Source: Xestospongia muta
Lineage: Eukaryota; Porifera; Demospongiae; Haplosclerida; Petrosiidae
Direction: 5' to 3'
DNA: 64,000 bases
Assembly: GCA_963693285.1 (NCBI GenBank)
Contig: OY848917.1
Span: 10,788,192-10,852,191 of the forward strand
The notes under the pieces were generated by a model that made no database searches, had not been told where the DNA came from, and saw only the letters and a list, made by a program, of their open reading frames with translations. The position numbers and the translations under genes are program-made. Position 1 is the stretch's first letter. Every line of letters begins with the position of its first letter. Below are positions 26,651-40,490 of this stretch, one piece after another.

Positions 26651-28482
26651 ATTTTCTAATCTTTTTTAACTTTCAAAAAGCTCTAAACACATTATTTTAG
26701 TCTTTTAACCTATTTTGACTACTTTATTAGTAATTTTAAGACAGATAAACTTACTAAACTCTTTAGATCAGCTTATTTAACTAGTTTTCACAGTTAATTT
26801 CTAATCTTTTTTAACTTTCAAAAAGCTCTAAAGTCTTTATTTTAGAGTTTTAACCTATTTAGACTACTTTATTAGTATATTTAAGAGAGATAAACTTACT
26901 AAACTCTTTAGATCAGCTTATTTAACCAGTTTCATACTTAATTTCTAATCTTTTTTAGCTTTCAAAAAGCTCTAAACAGGTTATTTTAGAGTTTTAAACT
27001 ATTTAGACTACTTTATTAGTATATTTAAAAGAGATAAACTTACTAAACTCTTTAAATCAGCTTCTTTAACCAGTTTTCACAGTTAATTTCTAATCTTTTT
27101 TAACTTTCTAAAAGTTCCCAACTCTTTATTTTAGAGTTTTAACCTATTTAGACTACTTTATTAGTTTATTTAAGACAGATAAACTTACTAAACTCTTTAG
27201 ATCAGCTTATTTAGACAATTTTCACAGTTAATTTCTAATCTTTTTTAACTTTCAAAAAGCTCTAAACTCTTTATTTTATAGTTTTAACCTATTTAGACTA
27301 CTTTATTAGTATATTTAAGACTGATAAACTTTCTAAACTCTTTAGATCAGCTTATTTAACCAGTTTTCACAGTTAATTTCTAATCTTTTTCAACTTTGAA
27401 AAAGTTTTAAACACTTTATTTTAAAGTTTTAAACTATTTAGACTACTTTATTAGTATATTTAAGTCAGATAAAATTACTAAACTCTTTAGATCAGCTTAT
27501 TTAACCAGTTTTCACAGTTAATTTCTAATCTTTCTTAACTTTTAAAAAGCTGTAAACACTTTATTTTAGTCTTTTCACCTATTTTGAATATTTTACTAGT
27601 ATATTTAAGACAGATAAACTTACTAAACTCTTTAGATCAGCTTATTTAACTAGTTTCACAGTTAATTTGTAATTTTTTTAAACTTTCAAAAAGCTCTAAA
27701 CTCTTTATTTTAGAGTTTTAACCTATTTAGACTACTTTATTAGTATATTTAAGACAGGTAAACTTACTAAACTCTTTAGATCAGCTTATTTAACCAGTTT
27801 TCACAGTTAATTTCTAATCTTTTTTAACTTTCAAAAAGCTCTAAACACATTATTTTAGTCTTTTATCCTATTATGACTACTTTATTAGTATATTTAAAAC
27901 TGATAAACTTACTAAACTCTTTAGATCAGCTTATTTAACCAGTTTTCACAGTTAATTTCTAATTTTTTTAACTTTCAAAAAGCTCTAAACTCTTTATTTT
28001 GGAGTTTTAACCTATTTAGACTACTTTATTACTATTTTTAAGACAGATAAACTTACTAAACTCTTTAGATCAGCTTATTTAACCAGTTTTAACAGTTAAT
28101 TTCTAATCTTTTTTAACTTTCAAAAATCTCTAAACACTTTATTTTAGAGTTTTAACCTATTTAGACTACTTTATTAGTATATTTAAGACAGATAAACTTA
28201 CTAAACTCTTTAGATCAGCTTATTTAACCAGTTTTCACAGTTAATTTCTAATCTTTTTTAACTTTCAAAAAGCTCTCAACTCTTTATTTAAGAGTTTTAA
28301 CCTATTTAGACTACTTTATTAGTTTATTTAAGACAGATAAACTTACTAAACTCTTTAGATCAGCTTATTTAACCAGTTTTCACAGTTAATTTCTAATCTT
28401 TTCAACTTTCAAAACGTTCTAAAATCTTTATTTTAGAATTTCAACCTATTTAGACTACTTTATTAGTATATTTAAGACAGAT

Positions 28483-30900
28483 AAACTTCCTAAACAATTT
28501 AGATGAGCTTATTTAACCAGTTTTCACACTTAATTTCTAATCTTTTTTAACTTTCAAAAAGCTCTAAACTCTTTATTTTAGTCTTTTAACCAATTTAGAC
28601 TACTTTATTAGTATATTTAAGAAAGATAAACTTACTAAACTCTTTAGATCAGCTTATTTAACCAGTTTTCACAGTTAATTTCTAATCTTTTTTAACTTTC
28701 AAAAAGCTGTAAACTCTTTACTTTAGTCTTTTAACAAATTGGACTTCTTTATTAGTATATTTAAGACAGATAAACTTAGTAAACTCTTTAGATCAGCTTA
28801 TTTAACCAGTTTTCACAGTTAATTTCTAATCTTTTTTAACTTTCAAAAAGCTCTAAACTATTTATTTTAGAGTTTTAACCTATTTAGACTACTTTATTAG
28901 TATATTTAAGACAGATAAACTTACTAAACTCTTTAGATCAACTTATTTAACCAGTTTTCACAGTTAATTTCTAATCTTCTTAAAGTTTCAAAAACCTCTA
29001 AACAGTTTATTTTATAGTTTTAACCTATTTAGACTACTTTATTAGTATATTTAAGAGACATAAAATTACTAAACTCTTTACATCAGCTTATTTAACCAGT
29101 TTTCACACTCAATTTCTAATCTTTTTTAATTTTCAAAAAGCTCTAAGCTCTTTACTTTAGTCTTTTAACCTATTTAGACTACTTTATTAGTATATTTAAG
29201 ACAGATAAACTTACTAACCTCTTTAGGTCAGCTTATTTAACGAGTTTTCACAGTTAATATGTAATCTTTTTTAACTTTCAAAAAGTTCGAAATACTTTAT
29301 TTTGGTCTTTTAACCTAATTTGACTACTTTACTATTATATTTAAAACAAATAAACTTAGTAAACTCTTTAGATCAGCTTATTTAGACAATTTTCACAGTT
29401 AATTTCTAATCTTTTTTAACTTTCAAAAAGCTCTACACTCTTTATTTTATAGTTTTAACCTATTTAGACTACTTTATTAGTATATTTAAGACTGATAAAC
29501 TTACTAAACTCTTTAGATCAGCATATTTAGCCAGTTTTTAACAGTTAATTTCTAATCTTTTTTAACTTACAAAAAGCTTTAAACACTTTATTTTAGTCTT
29601 TTAACCTATTTAGACTACTTTATTAGTATATTTAAGACAGATAAACTTACTAAACTCTTTAGATCAGCTTATTTAACCAGTTTTCACAGTTAAACTTCCT
29701 AAACAATTTAGATGAGCTTATTTAACCAGTTTTCACAGTTAATTTCTAATCTTTTTTAACTTTCAAAAAGCTCTAAACTCTTTATTTTAGTCTTTTAACC
29801 AATTTAGACTACTTTATTAGTATATTTAAGAAAGATAAACTTACTAAACTCTTTAGATCAGCTTATTTAACCAGTTTTCACAGTTAATTTCTAATCTTTT
29901 TTAACTTTCAAAAAGCTGTAAACTCTTTACTTTAGTCTTTTAACAAATTTGGACTTCTTTATTAGTATATTTAAGACAGATAAACTTAGTAAACTCTTTA
30001 GATCAGCTTATTTAACCAGTTTTCACAGTTAATTTCTAATCTTTTTTAACTTTCAAAAAGCTCTAAACTCTTTATTTTAGAGTTTTAACCTATTTAGACT
30101 ACTTTATTAGTATATTTAAGACAGATAAACTTACTAAACTCTTTAGATCAACTTATTTAACCAGTTTTCACAGTTAATTTCTAATCTTCTTAAAGTTTCA
30201 AAAACCTCTAAACAGTTTATTTTATAGTTTTAACCTATTTAGACTACTTTATTAGTATATTTAAGAGACATAAAATTACTAAACTCTTTACATCAGCTTA
30301 TTTAACCAGTTTTCACACTCAATTTCTAATCTTTTTTAAATTTCAAAAAGCTCTAAGCTCTTTACTTTAGTCTTTTAACCTATTTAGACTACTTTATTAG
30401 TATATTTAAGACAGATAAACTTACTAACCTCTTTAGGTCAGCTTATTTAACGAGTTTTCACAGTTAATATGTAATCTTTTTTAACTTTCAAAAAGTTCGA
30501 AACACTTTATTTTGGTCTTTTAACCTAATTTGACTACTTTACTATTATATTTAAAACAAATAAACTTAGTAAACTCTTTAGATCAGCTTATTTAGACAAT
30601 TTTCACAGTTAATTTCTAATCTTTTTTAACTTTCAAAAAGCTCTACACTCTTTATTTTATAGTTTTAACCTATTTAGACTACTTTATTAGTATATTTAAG
30701 ACTGATAAACTTACTAAACTCTTTAGATCAGCATATTTAGCCAGTTTTAACAGTTAATTTCTAATCTTTTTTAACTTACAAAAAGCTTTAAACACTTTAT
30801 TTTAGTCTTTTAACCTATTTAGACTACTTTATTAGTATATTTAAGACAGATAAACTTACTAAACTCTTTAGATCAGCTTATTTAACCAGTTTTCACAGTT
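28483..30900 (+). repeat. Non-integral tandem duplication, unit about 1,209 bp
   Basis: Copies are 28483-29691 and 29692-30900. AAACTTCCTAAACAATTTAG opens both. Shared rare variants include TTAACAAATT with GGACTTC, TTAAGAGACATAAAATTAC and ACCTCTTTAGGTCAG. The unit is 9 monomers minus about 96 bp, so the join at 29691 is out of register: CACAGTTA runs into AACTTCC, leaving a partial monomer. The flanks share only about TAAA at the join. Confidence 0.87.
29640..29700 (+). repeat. Out-of-register satellite junction
   Basis: At about 29691 the monomer runs from position about 109 (CACAGTTAA) back to position about 61 (AACTTCC), so roughly 49 bp of monomer are repeated out of phase. This is the breakpoint of the 1,209-bp duplication. 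Homology at the join is only a few bases, so ordinary in-register exchange does not explain it. Confidence 0.83.
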
Positions 30901-31199
30901 AAATTCTAATCTTTTTTAACTTTCAAAAAGCTCTAAACTCTTTATTTTAATGTTTTAAACTATTTAGACTACTTTATTAGTATATTTAAGACAGATAAAC
31001 TTACTAAACTCTTTAATTCAGCTTATTTAACCAGTTTTCACAGTTAATTTCTAATCTTTTTTAACTTTCAAAAAACTCTAAACTCTTTATTTTAGTCTTT
31101 TAACCTATTTAGACTACTTTATTAGTATATTTAAGACAGAAAAACATACTAAACTCTTTAGATCAGTTTATTTAACCAGTTTTCACAGGTAATTTCTAA

Positions 31200-34100
31200 T
31201 CTTTTTTAACTTTGAAAAAGCTCTAATCTCTTTATTTTAGAGTTTTAAGCTATTTAGACTACTTTATTAGTAGATTTAAGACAGATAAACTTACTAAACT
31301 CTTAAGATCAGCTTATTTAACCAGTTTTCACAGTTAATTTCTAATCTTCTAAAACTTTCAAAACCCTCTAAACAGTTTATTTTATAGTTTTAACCTATTT
31401 AGACTACTTTATTAGTATATTTAAGAGACATAAACTTACTAAACTCTTTATATCAGCTTATTTAACCAGTTTTCACAGTTAATTTCTAATTTTTTTAAAT
31501 TTCAAATAGCTCTAAACTCTTTATTTTAGAGTTTTAACCTATTTAGACTACTTTATTAGTATATTTAAGACAGATAAACTTACTAAACTCTTTAGATCAG
31601 CTTATTTAACCAGTTTTCACAGTTAATTTCTAATCTTTTTTAACTTTCAAAAAACTCTAAACACTTTATTTTAGTCTTTTAACCTATTTAGACTACTTTA
31701 TTAGAGTATTTAAGAGAGATAAACTTACTAACCTCTTTAGATCAGCTTATTTAACTAGTTTTCACAGTTAATATGTAATCTTTTTTAACTTTCAAAAAGT
31801 TCGAAACACTTTATTTTAGTCTTTTAACCTAATTTGACTACTTTACTATTATATTTAAAACATATAAACTTAATAAACTCTTTAGATCAGCTTATTTAGA
31901 CAATTTTCACAGTTAATTTCTAATCTTTTATAACTTTCAAAAAGCTCTACACTCTTTATTTTATAGTTTTAACCTATTTAGACTACTTTATTAGTATATT
32001 TAAGACTGTTAAACTTACTAAACTCTTTAGATCAGCCTATTTAGCCAGTTTTAACAGTTAGTTTCTAATCTTTTTTAACTTTAAAAAAACTCTAAACTCT
32101 TTATTTTAGTCTTTTAACCTATTTAGACTACTTTATTAGTATATTTAAGAGACATAAACTTACTAAACTCTTTATATCAGCTTATTTAACCAGTTTTCAC
32201 AGTTAATTTCTAATTTTTTTAAATTTCAAATAGCTCTAAACTCTTTATTTTAGAGTTTTAACCTATTTAGACTACTTTATTAGTATATTTAAGACAGATA
32301 AACTTACTAAACTCTTTAGATCAGCTTATTTAACCAGTTTTTCACAGTTAATTTCTAATCTTTTTTAACTTTCAAAAAACTCTAAACACTTTATTTTAGT
32401 CTTTTAACCTATTTAGACTACTTTATTAGAGTATTTAAGAGAGATAAACTTACTAACCTCTTTAGATCAGCTTATTTAACTAGTTTTCACAGTTAATATG
32501 TAATCTTTTTTAACTTTCAAAAAGTTCGAAACACTTTATTTTAGCGTTTTAACCTAATTTGACTACTTTACTATTATATTTAAAACATATAAACTTACTA
32601 AACTCTTTAGATCAGCTTATTTAGACAATTTTCACAGTTAATTTCTAATCTTTTTTAACTTTCAAAAAGCTCTACACTCTTTATTTTATAGTTTTAACCT
32701 ATTTAGACTACTTTATTAGTATATTTAAGACTGATAAACTTACTAACTCTTTAGATCAGCCTATTTAGCCAGTTTTAACAGTTAATTTCTAATCTTTTTT
32801 AACTTACAAAAAGCTTTAAACACTTTATTTTAGTCTTTTAACCTATTTAGACTACTTTATTAGTATATTTAAGACAGATAAACTTACTAAACTCTTTAGA
32901 TCAGCTTATTTAACCAGTTTTCACAGTTAAATTCTAATCTTTTTTAACTTTGAAAAAGCTCTAATCTCTTTATTTTAGAGTTTTAAGCTATTTAGACTAC
33001 TTTATTAGTAGATTTAAGACAGATAAACTTACTAAACTCTTAAGATCAGCTTATTTAACCAGTTTTCACAGTTAATTTCTAATCTTCTAAAACTTTCAAA
33101 ACCCTCTAAACAGTTTATTTTATAGTTTTAACCTATTTAGACTACTTTATTAGTATATTTAAGAGACATAAACTTACTAAACTCTTTATATCAGCTTATT
33201 TAACCAGTTTTCACAGTTAATTTCTAATTTTTTTAAATTTCAAATAGCTCTAAACTCTTTATTTTAGAGTTTTAACCTATTTAGACTACTTTATTAGTAT
33301 ATTTAAGACAGATAAACTTACTAAACTCTTTAGATCAGCTTATTTAACCAGTTTTCACAGTTAATTTCTAATCTTTTTTAACTTTCAAAAAACTCTAAAC
33401 ACTTTATTTTAGTCTTTTAACCTATTTAGACTACTTTATTAGAGTATTTAAGAGAGATAAACTTACTAACCTCTTTAGATCAGCTTATTTAACTAGTTTT
33501 CACAGTTAATATGTAATCTTTTTTAACTTTCAAAAAGTTCGAAACACTTTATTTTAGTCTTTTAACCTAATTTGACTACTTTACTATTATATTTAAAACA
33601 TATAAACTTAATAAACTCTTTAGATCAGCTTATTTAGACAATTTTCACAGTTAATTTCTAATCTTTTATAACTTTCAAAAAGCTCTACACTCTTTATTTT
33701 ATAGTTTTAACCTATTTAGACTACTTTATTAGTATATTTAAGACTGTTAAACTTACTAAACTCTTTAGATCAGCCTATTTAGCCAGTTTTAACAGTTAGT
33801 TTCTAATCTTTTTTAACTTTAAAAAAACTCTAAACTCTTTATTTTAGTCTTTTAACCTATTTAGACTACTTTATTAGTATATTTAAGAGACATAAACTTA
33901 CTAAACTCTTTATATCAGCTTATTTAACCAGTTTTCACAGTTAATTTCTAATTTTTTTAAATTTCAAATAGCTCTAAACTCTTTATTTTAGAGTTTTAAC
34001 CTATTTAGACTACTTTATTAGTATATTTAAGACAGATAAACTTACTAAACTCTTTAGATCAGCTTATTTAACCAGTTTTTCACAGTTAATTTCTAATCTT

Positions 34101-34676
34101 TTTTAACTTTCAAAAAACTCTAAACACTTTATTTTAGTCTTTTAACCTATTTAGACTACTTTATTAGAGTATTTAAGAGAGATAAACTTACTAACCTCTT
34201 TAGATCAGCTTATTTAACTAGTTTTCACAGTTAATATGTAATCTTTTTTAACTTTCAAAAAGTTCGAAACACTTTATTTTAGCGTTTTAACCTAATTTGA
34301 CTACTTTACTATTATATTTAAAACATATAAACTTACTAAACTCTTTAGATCAGCTTATTTAGACAATTTTCACAGTTAATTTCTAATCTTTTTTAACTTT
34401 CAAAAAGCTCTACACTCTTTATTTTATAGTTTTAACCTATTTAGACTACTTTATTAGTATATTTAAGACTGATAAACTTACTAACTCTTTAGATCAGCCT
34501 ATTTAGCCAGTTTTAACAGTTAATTTCTAATCTTTTTTAACTTACAAAAAGCTTTAAACACTTTATTTTAGTCTTTTAACCTATTTAGACTACTTTATTA
34601 GTATATTTAAGACAGATAAACTTACTAAACTCTTTAGATCAGCTTATTTAACCAGTTTTCACAGTTAAATTCTAAT
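31200..34676 (+). repeat. 12-monomer (1,738 bp) higher-order repeat, two copies, 5+7 substructure
   Basis: Copies run from about 31200 to 32937 and from 32938 to 34676. CTAATCTTCT lies at 31341 and 33079, and CTCTAATCTC at 31221 and 32959. Inside each unit, a GAGACATAAAC monomer recurs at 31425, 32149, 33163 and 33887 (steps 724, 1,014, 724), so each 12-mer is a 5-mer plus a 7-mer. The two copies look almost identical by eye, which implies a recent duplication. Confidence 0.9.
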
Positions 34677-37440
34677 CTTTTTTAACTTTCAAAAAGCTCT
34701 AAACTCTTTATTTTAAAGTTTTAAACTATTTAGACTACTTTATTAGTATATTTAAGACAGATAAACTTAGTAAACTCTTTAATTCAGCTTATTTAACCAG
34801 TTTTCACAGTTAATTTCTAATCTTTTTTAACTTTCAAAAAACTCTAAACTCTTTATTTTAGGCTTTTAACCTATTTAGACTACTTTATTAGTATATTTAA
34901 GACAGATAAACTTACTAAACTCTTTAGATCAGCTTATTTAACCAGTTTTCACAGGTAATTTCTAATCTTGTTAAACTTTCAAAACCCTCTAAACAGTTTA
35001 TTTTATAGTTTTAACCTATTTAGACTACTTTATTAGTATATTTAAGAGACATAAACTTACTAAACTCTTTAGATTAGCTTATTTAACCAGTTTTCACAGT
35101 TAAATTCTAATCTTTTTTAACTTTCAAAAAGCTCTAAACTCTTTATTTTAAAGTTTTAAACTATTTAGACTACTTTATTAGTATATTTAAGACAGATAAA
35201 CTTACTAAACTCTTTAATTCAGCTTATTTAACCAGTTTTCACAGTTAATTTCTAATCTTTTTTAACTTTCAAAAAACTCAAAACTCTTTATTTTAGGCTT
35301 TTAACCTATTTAGACTACTTTATTAGTATATTAAAGACAGATAAACTTACTAAACTCTTTAGATCAGCTTATTTAACCAATTTTCACAGTTAATTTCTAA
35401 TCTTTTTAAACTTTTAAATGCTCTAAACTCTTTATTTTAGAGTTTTAACCTATTTAGAGTACCTTATTAGTATATTTAAGACAGATAAACTTACTAAACT
35501 CTTTAGATCAGCTTATTTAACCAGTTTTCACAGGTAATTTCTAATCTTTTTTAACTTTGAAAAAGCTCTAATCTCTTTATTTTAGAGTTTTAAGCTATTT
35601 AGACTACTTTATTAGTATATTTAAGAGACATAAACTTACTAAACTCTTTAGATCAGCTTATTTAACCAGTTTTCACAGTTAATTTCTAATTTTTTTAAAT
35701 TTCAAATAGCTCTAAACTCTTTATTTTAGAGTTTTAACCTATTTAGACTACTTTATTAGTATATTTAAGACAGATAAACTTACTAAACTCTTTAGATCAG
35801 CTTATTTAACCAGTTTTCACAGTTAATTTCTAATCTTTTTTAACTTTCAAAAAACTCTATACACTTTATTTTAGTCTTTTAACCTATTTAGACTACTTTA
35901 TTAGAGTATTTAAGAGAGATAAACTTACTAACCTCTTTAGATCAGCTTATTTAACTAGTTTTCACAGTTAATATGTAATCTTTTTTAACTTTCAAAAAGT
36001 TCGAAACACTTTATTTTAGTCTTTTAACCTAATTTGACTACTTTACTATTATATTTAAAACATATAAACTTACTAAACTCTTTAGATCAGCTTATTTAGA
36101 CAATTTTCACAGTTAATTTCTAATCTTTTTTAACTTTCAAAAAGCTCTACACTCTTTATTTTATAGTTTTAACCTATTTAGACTACTTTATTAGTATATT
36201 TAAGACTGATAAACTTACTAAACTCTTTAGATCAGCCTATTTAGCCAGTTTTAACAGTTAATTTCTAATCTTTTTTAACTTCCAAAAATTTTTAAACCCT
36301 TTATTTTAGTCTTTTAACCTATTTAGACTACTTTATTAGTATATTTAAGACAGATAAACTTACTAAACTCTTTAGATCAGCTTATTTAACCAGTTTTCAC
36401 AGTTAAATTCTAATCTTTTTTAACTTTCAAAAAGCTCTAAACTCTTTATTTTAAAGTTTTAAACTATTTAGACTACTTTATTAGTATATTTAAGACAGAT
36501 AAACTTACTAAACTCTTTAATTCAGCTTATTTAACCAGTTTTCACAGTTAATTTCTAATCTTTTTTAACTTTCAAAAAACTCTAAACTCTTTATTTTAGG
36601 CTTTTAACCTATTTAGACTACTTTATTAGTATATTTAAGACAGATAAACTTACTAAACTCTTTAGATCAGCTTATTTAACCAGTTTTCACAGTTAATTTT
36701 TAATCTTTTTAACTTTCAAAAAGCTCTAAACTCTTTATTTTAGAGTTTTAACCTATTTAGAGTACTATATTAGTATATTTAAGACAGATAAACTTACTAA
36801 ACTCTTTAGATCAGCTTATTTAACCAGTTTTCACAGGTAATTTCTAATCTTGTTAAACTTTCAAAACCCTCTAAACAGTTTATTTTATAGTTTTAACCTA
36901 TTTAGACTACTTTATTAGTATATTTAAGAGACATAAACTCACTAAACTCTTTAGATCAGCTTATTTAACCAGTTTTCACAGTTAATTTCTAATTTTTTTA
37001 AATTTCAAATAGCTCTAAACTCTTTATTTTAGAGTTTTAACCTATTTAGACTACTTTATTAGTATATTTAAGACAGATAAACTTACAAACTCTTTAGATC
37101 AGTTTATTTAACCAGTTTTCACAGTTAATTTCTAATCTTTTTTAACTTTCAAAAAACTCTAAACACTTTATTTTAGTCTTTTAACCTATTTAGACTACTT
37201 TATTAGAGTATTTAAGAGAGATAAACTTACTAAACTCTTTAGATCAGCTTATTTAACCAGTTTTCACAGTTAATTTTTAATCTTTTTTAACTTTCAAAAA
37301 ACTCTAAACACGTTGTTGTAGTCTTTTAACCTATTTAGACTACTTTATTAGTATATTTAAGACAGATAAACTTACTAAAGTCTTTAGATCAGCTTATTTA
37401 ACCAGTTTTCACAGTTAAATTCTAATCTTTTTTAACTTTC
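34667..37440 (+). repeat. 3-monomer (435 bp) and 9-monomer (1,303 bp) duplications
   Basis: GTTAAATTCTAATC is marked at 34667, 35102 and 36405 (steps 435 and 1,303). GAGACATAAAC at 35625 and 36928 confirms the 1,303-bp step. The second copy is a mosaic. Around 36,833 it carries ATCTTGTTAAACTTTC and AAAACCCTC, like 34,951 and unlike the matching site in copy 1. Confidence 0.78.
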
Positions 37441-37540
37441 AAAAAGCTCTAAACTCTTTGTTTTAGTCTTTTAACCTATTTAAAAGAGATAAACTTACTA
37501 AACACTTTAAATCAGCTAATTTAACCAGTTTTCACAGTTA
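37400..37540 (+). repeat. Truncated monomer (about 123 bp)
   Basis: At about 37481, AACCTATTTA runs straight into AAAGAGATAAAC, losing about 22 bp between two ATTTA motifs (positions about 30-51). ATTTA is present at both ends of the loss, which suggests a short-homology deletion. It sits at the domain III/IV boundary. Confidence 0.8.
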
Positions 37541-37769
37541 ATTTCTAATCTTTTTTAACTTTCAAAAAGCTCTAAACTCTTTATTTTAGTCTTTTAACAT
37601 ATTTAGACTACTTTATTAGTATATTTAAGGGAGATAAACTTACTAAACAATTTAGATCAGCTTATTTAACCTGTTTTCACAGTTAATTTCTAATCTTTTT
37701 TAACTTTCAAAAAGCTCTAAACACTTTATTTTAGAGTTTTAACCTATTTAGACTACTTTATTAGTATAT

Positions 37770-40490
37770 CTAAGACGGATAAACTTATTAAACTCTTTAG
37801 GTCACCTTATTTAACTATTTTTCACAGTTAATTTCTAATCTTTTTAACTTTCAAAAAGCTCTAAACACTTTGTTTTAGAGTTTTAACCTATTTAGACTAC
37901 TTTATTAGTATATTTAAGACAGATAAACTTACTAAACTCTTTAGATCAGCTTATTTAACCATTTTCACAGTTAATTTCTAATCTTTTTTAACTTTGAAAA
38001 AGCTCCAAACACTATATATTGGAGTTTTAACCTATTTAGACTACTTTATTAGTATATTTAAGACAGATAAACTTACTAAACTCTTTAGATCAGCTTATTT
38101 AACCAGTTTTCACAGTTAATTTCTAATCTTTTTTAACTTTCAAAAAGCTCTAAACACTTTATTTTAGAGTTTTAACCTATTTAGACTACTTTATTAGTAT
38201 ATTTAAGAGAGATAAACTTACTAAACTCTTTAGATCACCTTATTTAACCAGTTTTCACAGTTAATTTCTAATCTTTTTTAACTTTCAAAAAGCTCTAAAC
38301 ACTTTATTTTAGAGTTTTAACCTATTTAGACTACTTTATTAGTATATTTAAGACAGATAAATTTACTAAACTCTTTAGATCAGCTTATTTAACCAGTTTT
38401 CACAGTTAATTTCTAATCTTTTTTAACTTTGAAAAAGCTCTAAACAGTTATTTTTAGAGGTTTAACCTATTTAGACTACTTTATTATTATATTTAAGACA
38501 GATAAACTTACTAAACTCTTTAGATCACCTTATTTAACCAGTTTAAACAGTTAATTTCTAATCTTTTTTAACTTTCAAAAATGCTCTAAACACTTTATTT
38601 TAGAGTTTTAACCTATTTAGACTACTTTATTAGTATATTTAAGACAGATAAACTTACTAAACTCTTTAGATCAGCTTATTTAACCAGTTTTCACAGTTAA
38701 TTTCTAATCTTTTTTAACTTTCAAAAAGGTCTAAACAGTTATTTTTAGCGTTTTAACCTATTTTGACTACTTTATTAGTATATTTAAGGCAGAATAACTA
38801 ACTAAACTCTTTAGATCACCTTATTTAACCAGTTTAAACAGTTAATTTCTAATCTTTTTTAACTTTCAAAAATGCTCTAAAAACTTTATTTTAGAGTTTT
38901 AACCTATTTAGACTACTTTATTAGTATATTTAAGACAGATAAACTGACTAAACTCTTTAGATCAGCGTATTTGACCAGTTTTCACAGTTAATTTCTAATG
39001 TTTATAACTTTAAAAAAGGTCTAAACAGTTATTTTTAGCTTTTTAACCTATTTAGACTACTTTATTAGTATATTTAAGACAGATAAACTTACTAAACTCT
39101 TTAGATCAGCTTATTTAACCAGTTCTCATAGTTGTTTTCTAATCTTTTTTAACTTTCAAAAAGCTCTAAAAAGTTATTTTTAACGTTTTAACCTATTTAG
39201 ACTACTTTATTAGTATATTTAAGACAGAATAACTTACTAAACTCTTTAGATCACCTTATTTAACCAGTTTTCACAGTTAATTTCTAATCTTTTTTAACTT
39301 TCAAAAAGCTCTAAACTCTTATTTTAGAGTTTTAACCTATTTAGACTACTTTATTAGTATATTTAAGACAGATAAACTTACTAAACTCTTTAGATCAGCT
39401 TATTTAACCATTTTTCACAGTTAATTTCTAATCTTTTTTAACTTTGAAAAAGCTCTAAACACTTTATTTTAGAGTTTTAACCTGTTTAGACTACTTATTA
39501 GTATATTTAAGACAGATAAACTTACTAAACTCTTTAGATCAGCTTATTTAACCAGTTTTCACAGTTAATTTCTAATCTTTTTTAACTTTCAAAAAGCTTT
39601 AAACACTTTATTTTAGAGTTTTAACCTATTTAGACTACTTTATTAGTATATTTAACACAGATAAACTTACTAAACTCTTTAGATCAGCTTATTTAAACAG
39701 TTTTGACACTTGTTTTCTAATCTTTTTTAACTTTGAAAAAGCTCTAAACAGTTATTTTTACAGTTTTAACCTATTTAGACTACTTTATTAGTGTATTTAA
39801 GACAGATAAACTTACTAAACTCTTTAGATCAGCTTATTTAACCAGTTTTCACAGTTAATTTCTAATCGTTTTTAACTTTGAAAAAGCTCTAAACAGTTTA
39901 TTTTAGAGTTTTAACCTATTTAGACTAGTTTATTATTATATTTAAGACAGATAAACTTACTAAACTCTTTAGATCACCTTATTTAACCAGTTTAAACAGT
40001 TAATTTCTAATCTTTTTTAACTTTCAAAAAGCTCTAAACACTTTATTTTAGAGTTTAACCTATTTAGACTACTTTATTAGTATATTTAAGACAGAATAAC
40101 TTACTAAACTCTTTAGATCAGCTTATTTAACCAGTTTTCACAGTTAATTTCTAATCTTTTTTAACTTTCAAAAAGCACTAAACACTTTATTTTAGAGTTT
40201 TAACGTATTTAGACTACTTTATTAGTATATTTAAGAGACATAAACTTACTAAACTCTTTAGAACAGCTTATTTAACCAGTTTTCACAGTTAATTTATAAT
40301 CTTTTTTAACATTCAAAAAGCTCAAAACACTTTTTTTTAGAGTTTTAACCTATTTAGACTACTTTATTAGTATATTTAAGACAGATAAACTTGCTAAACT
40401 CTTTAGATCAGCTTATTTAACCAGTTTTCACAGTTAATTTCAAATTTTTTTTAACTTTCAAAAAGCTCTAAACACTTTATTTTAAAGTTT
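37770..40490 (+). repeat. Long-range duplicate, left copy (partner at 61.26-64.0 kb)
   Basis: TAAGACGGAT at 37771, CAGCGTATTTGACC at 38963 and AATCGTT at 39864 all recur 23,489-23,492 bp to the right. That equals 162 monomers and holds over at least 2.7 kb. Shared rare variants include ATTTAAACAG, ATGTTTATAACTTTAAAAAA and CTAGTTTATTATTA. Confidence 0.85.

Larger units (their letters stand above)
25300..37700 (+). repeat. Satellite domain III: CTCTTTATTTTAG / TCTTTTAACC monomers
   Basis: Monomers here mostly read CTCTTTATTTTAG or CACTTTATTTTAG, often followed by TCTTTTAACC instead of AGTTTTAACC. CACAGTT after CCAGTTTT is almost fixed, and the pre-GATC position is TTTAGATC. The TCTTTT form breaks the CTCTAAA/TTTAGAG dyad seen elsewhere. 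A TTCGAA-bearing monomer at 29286, 30496, 31800, 32525, 33538, 34263 and 36000 serves as a marker for the higher-order copies. Boundaries are approximate. Confidence 0.75.

Noticed and set aside
27000..27130. GTTCCCAACT as a non-satellite motif or binding site
   Set aside because: It aligns with GCTCTAAACT in normal units by a few substitutions and a small deletion, so it is a variant monomer boundary. It is kept only as a marker.
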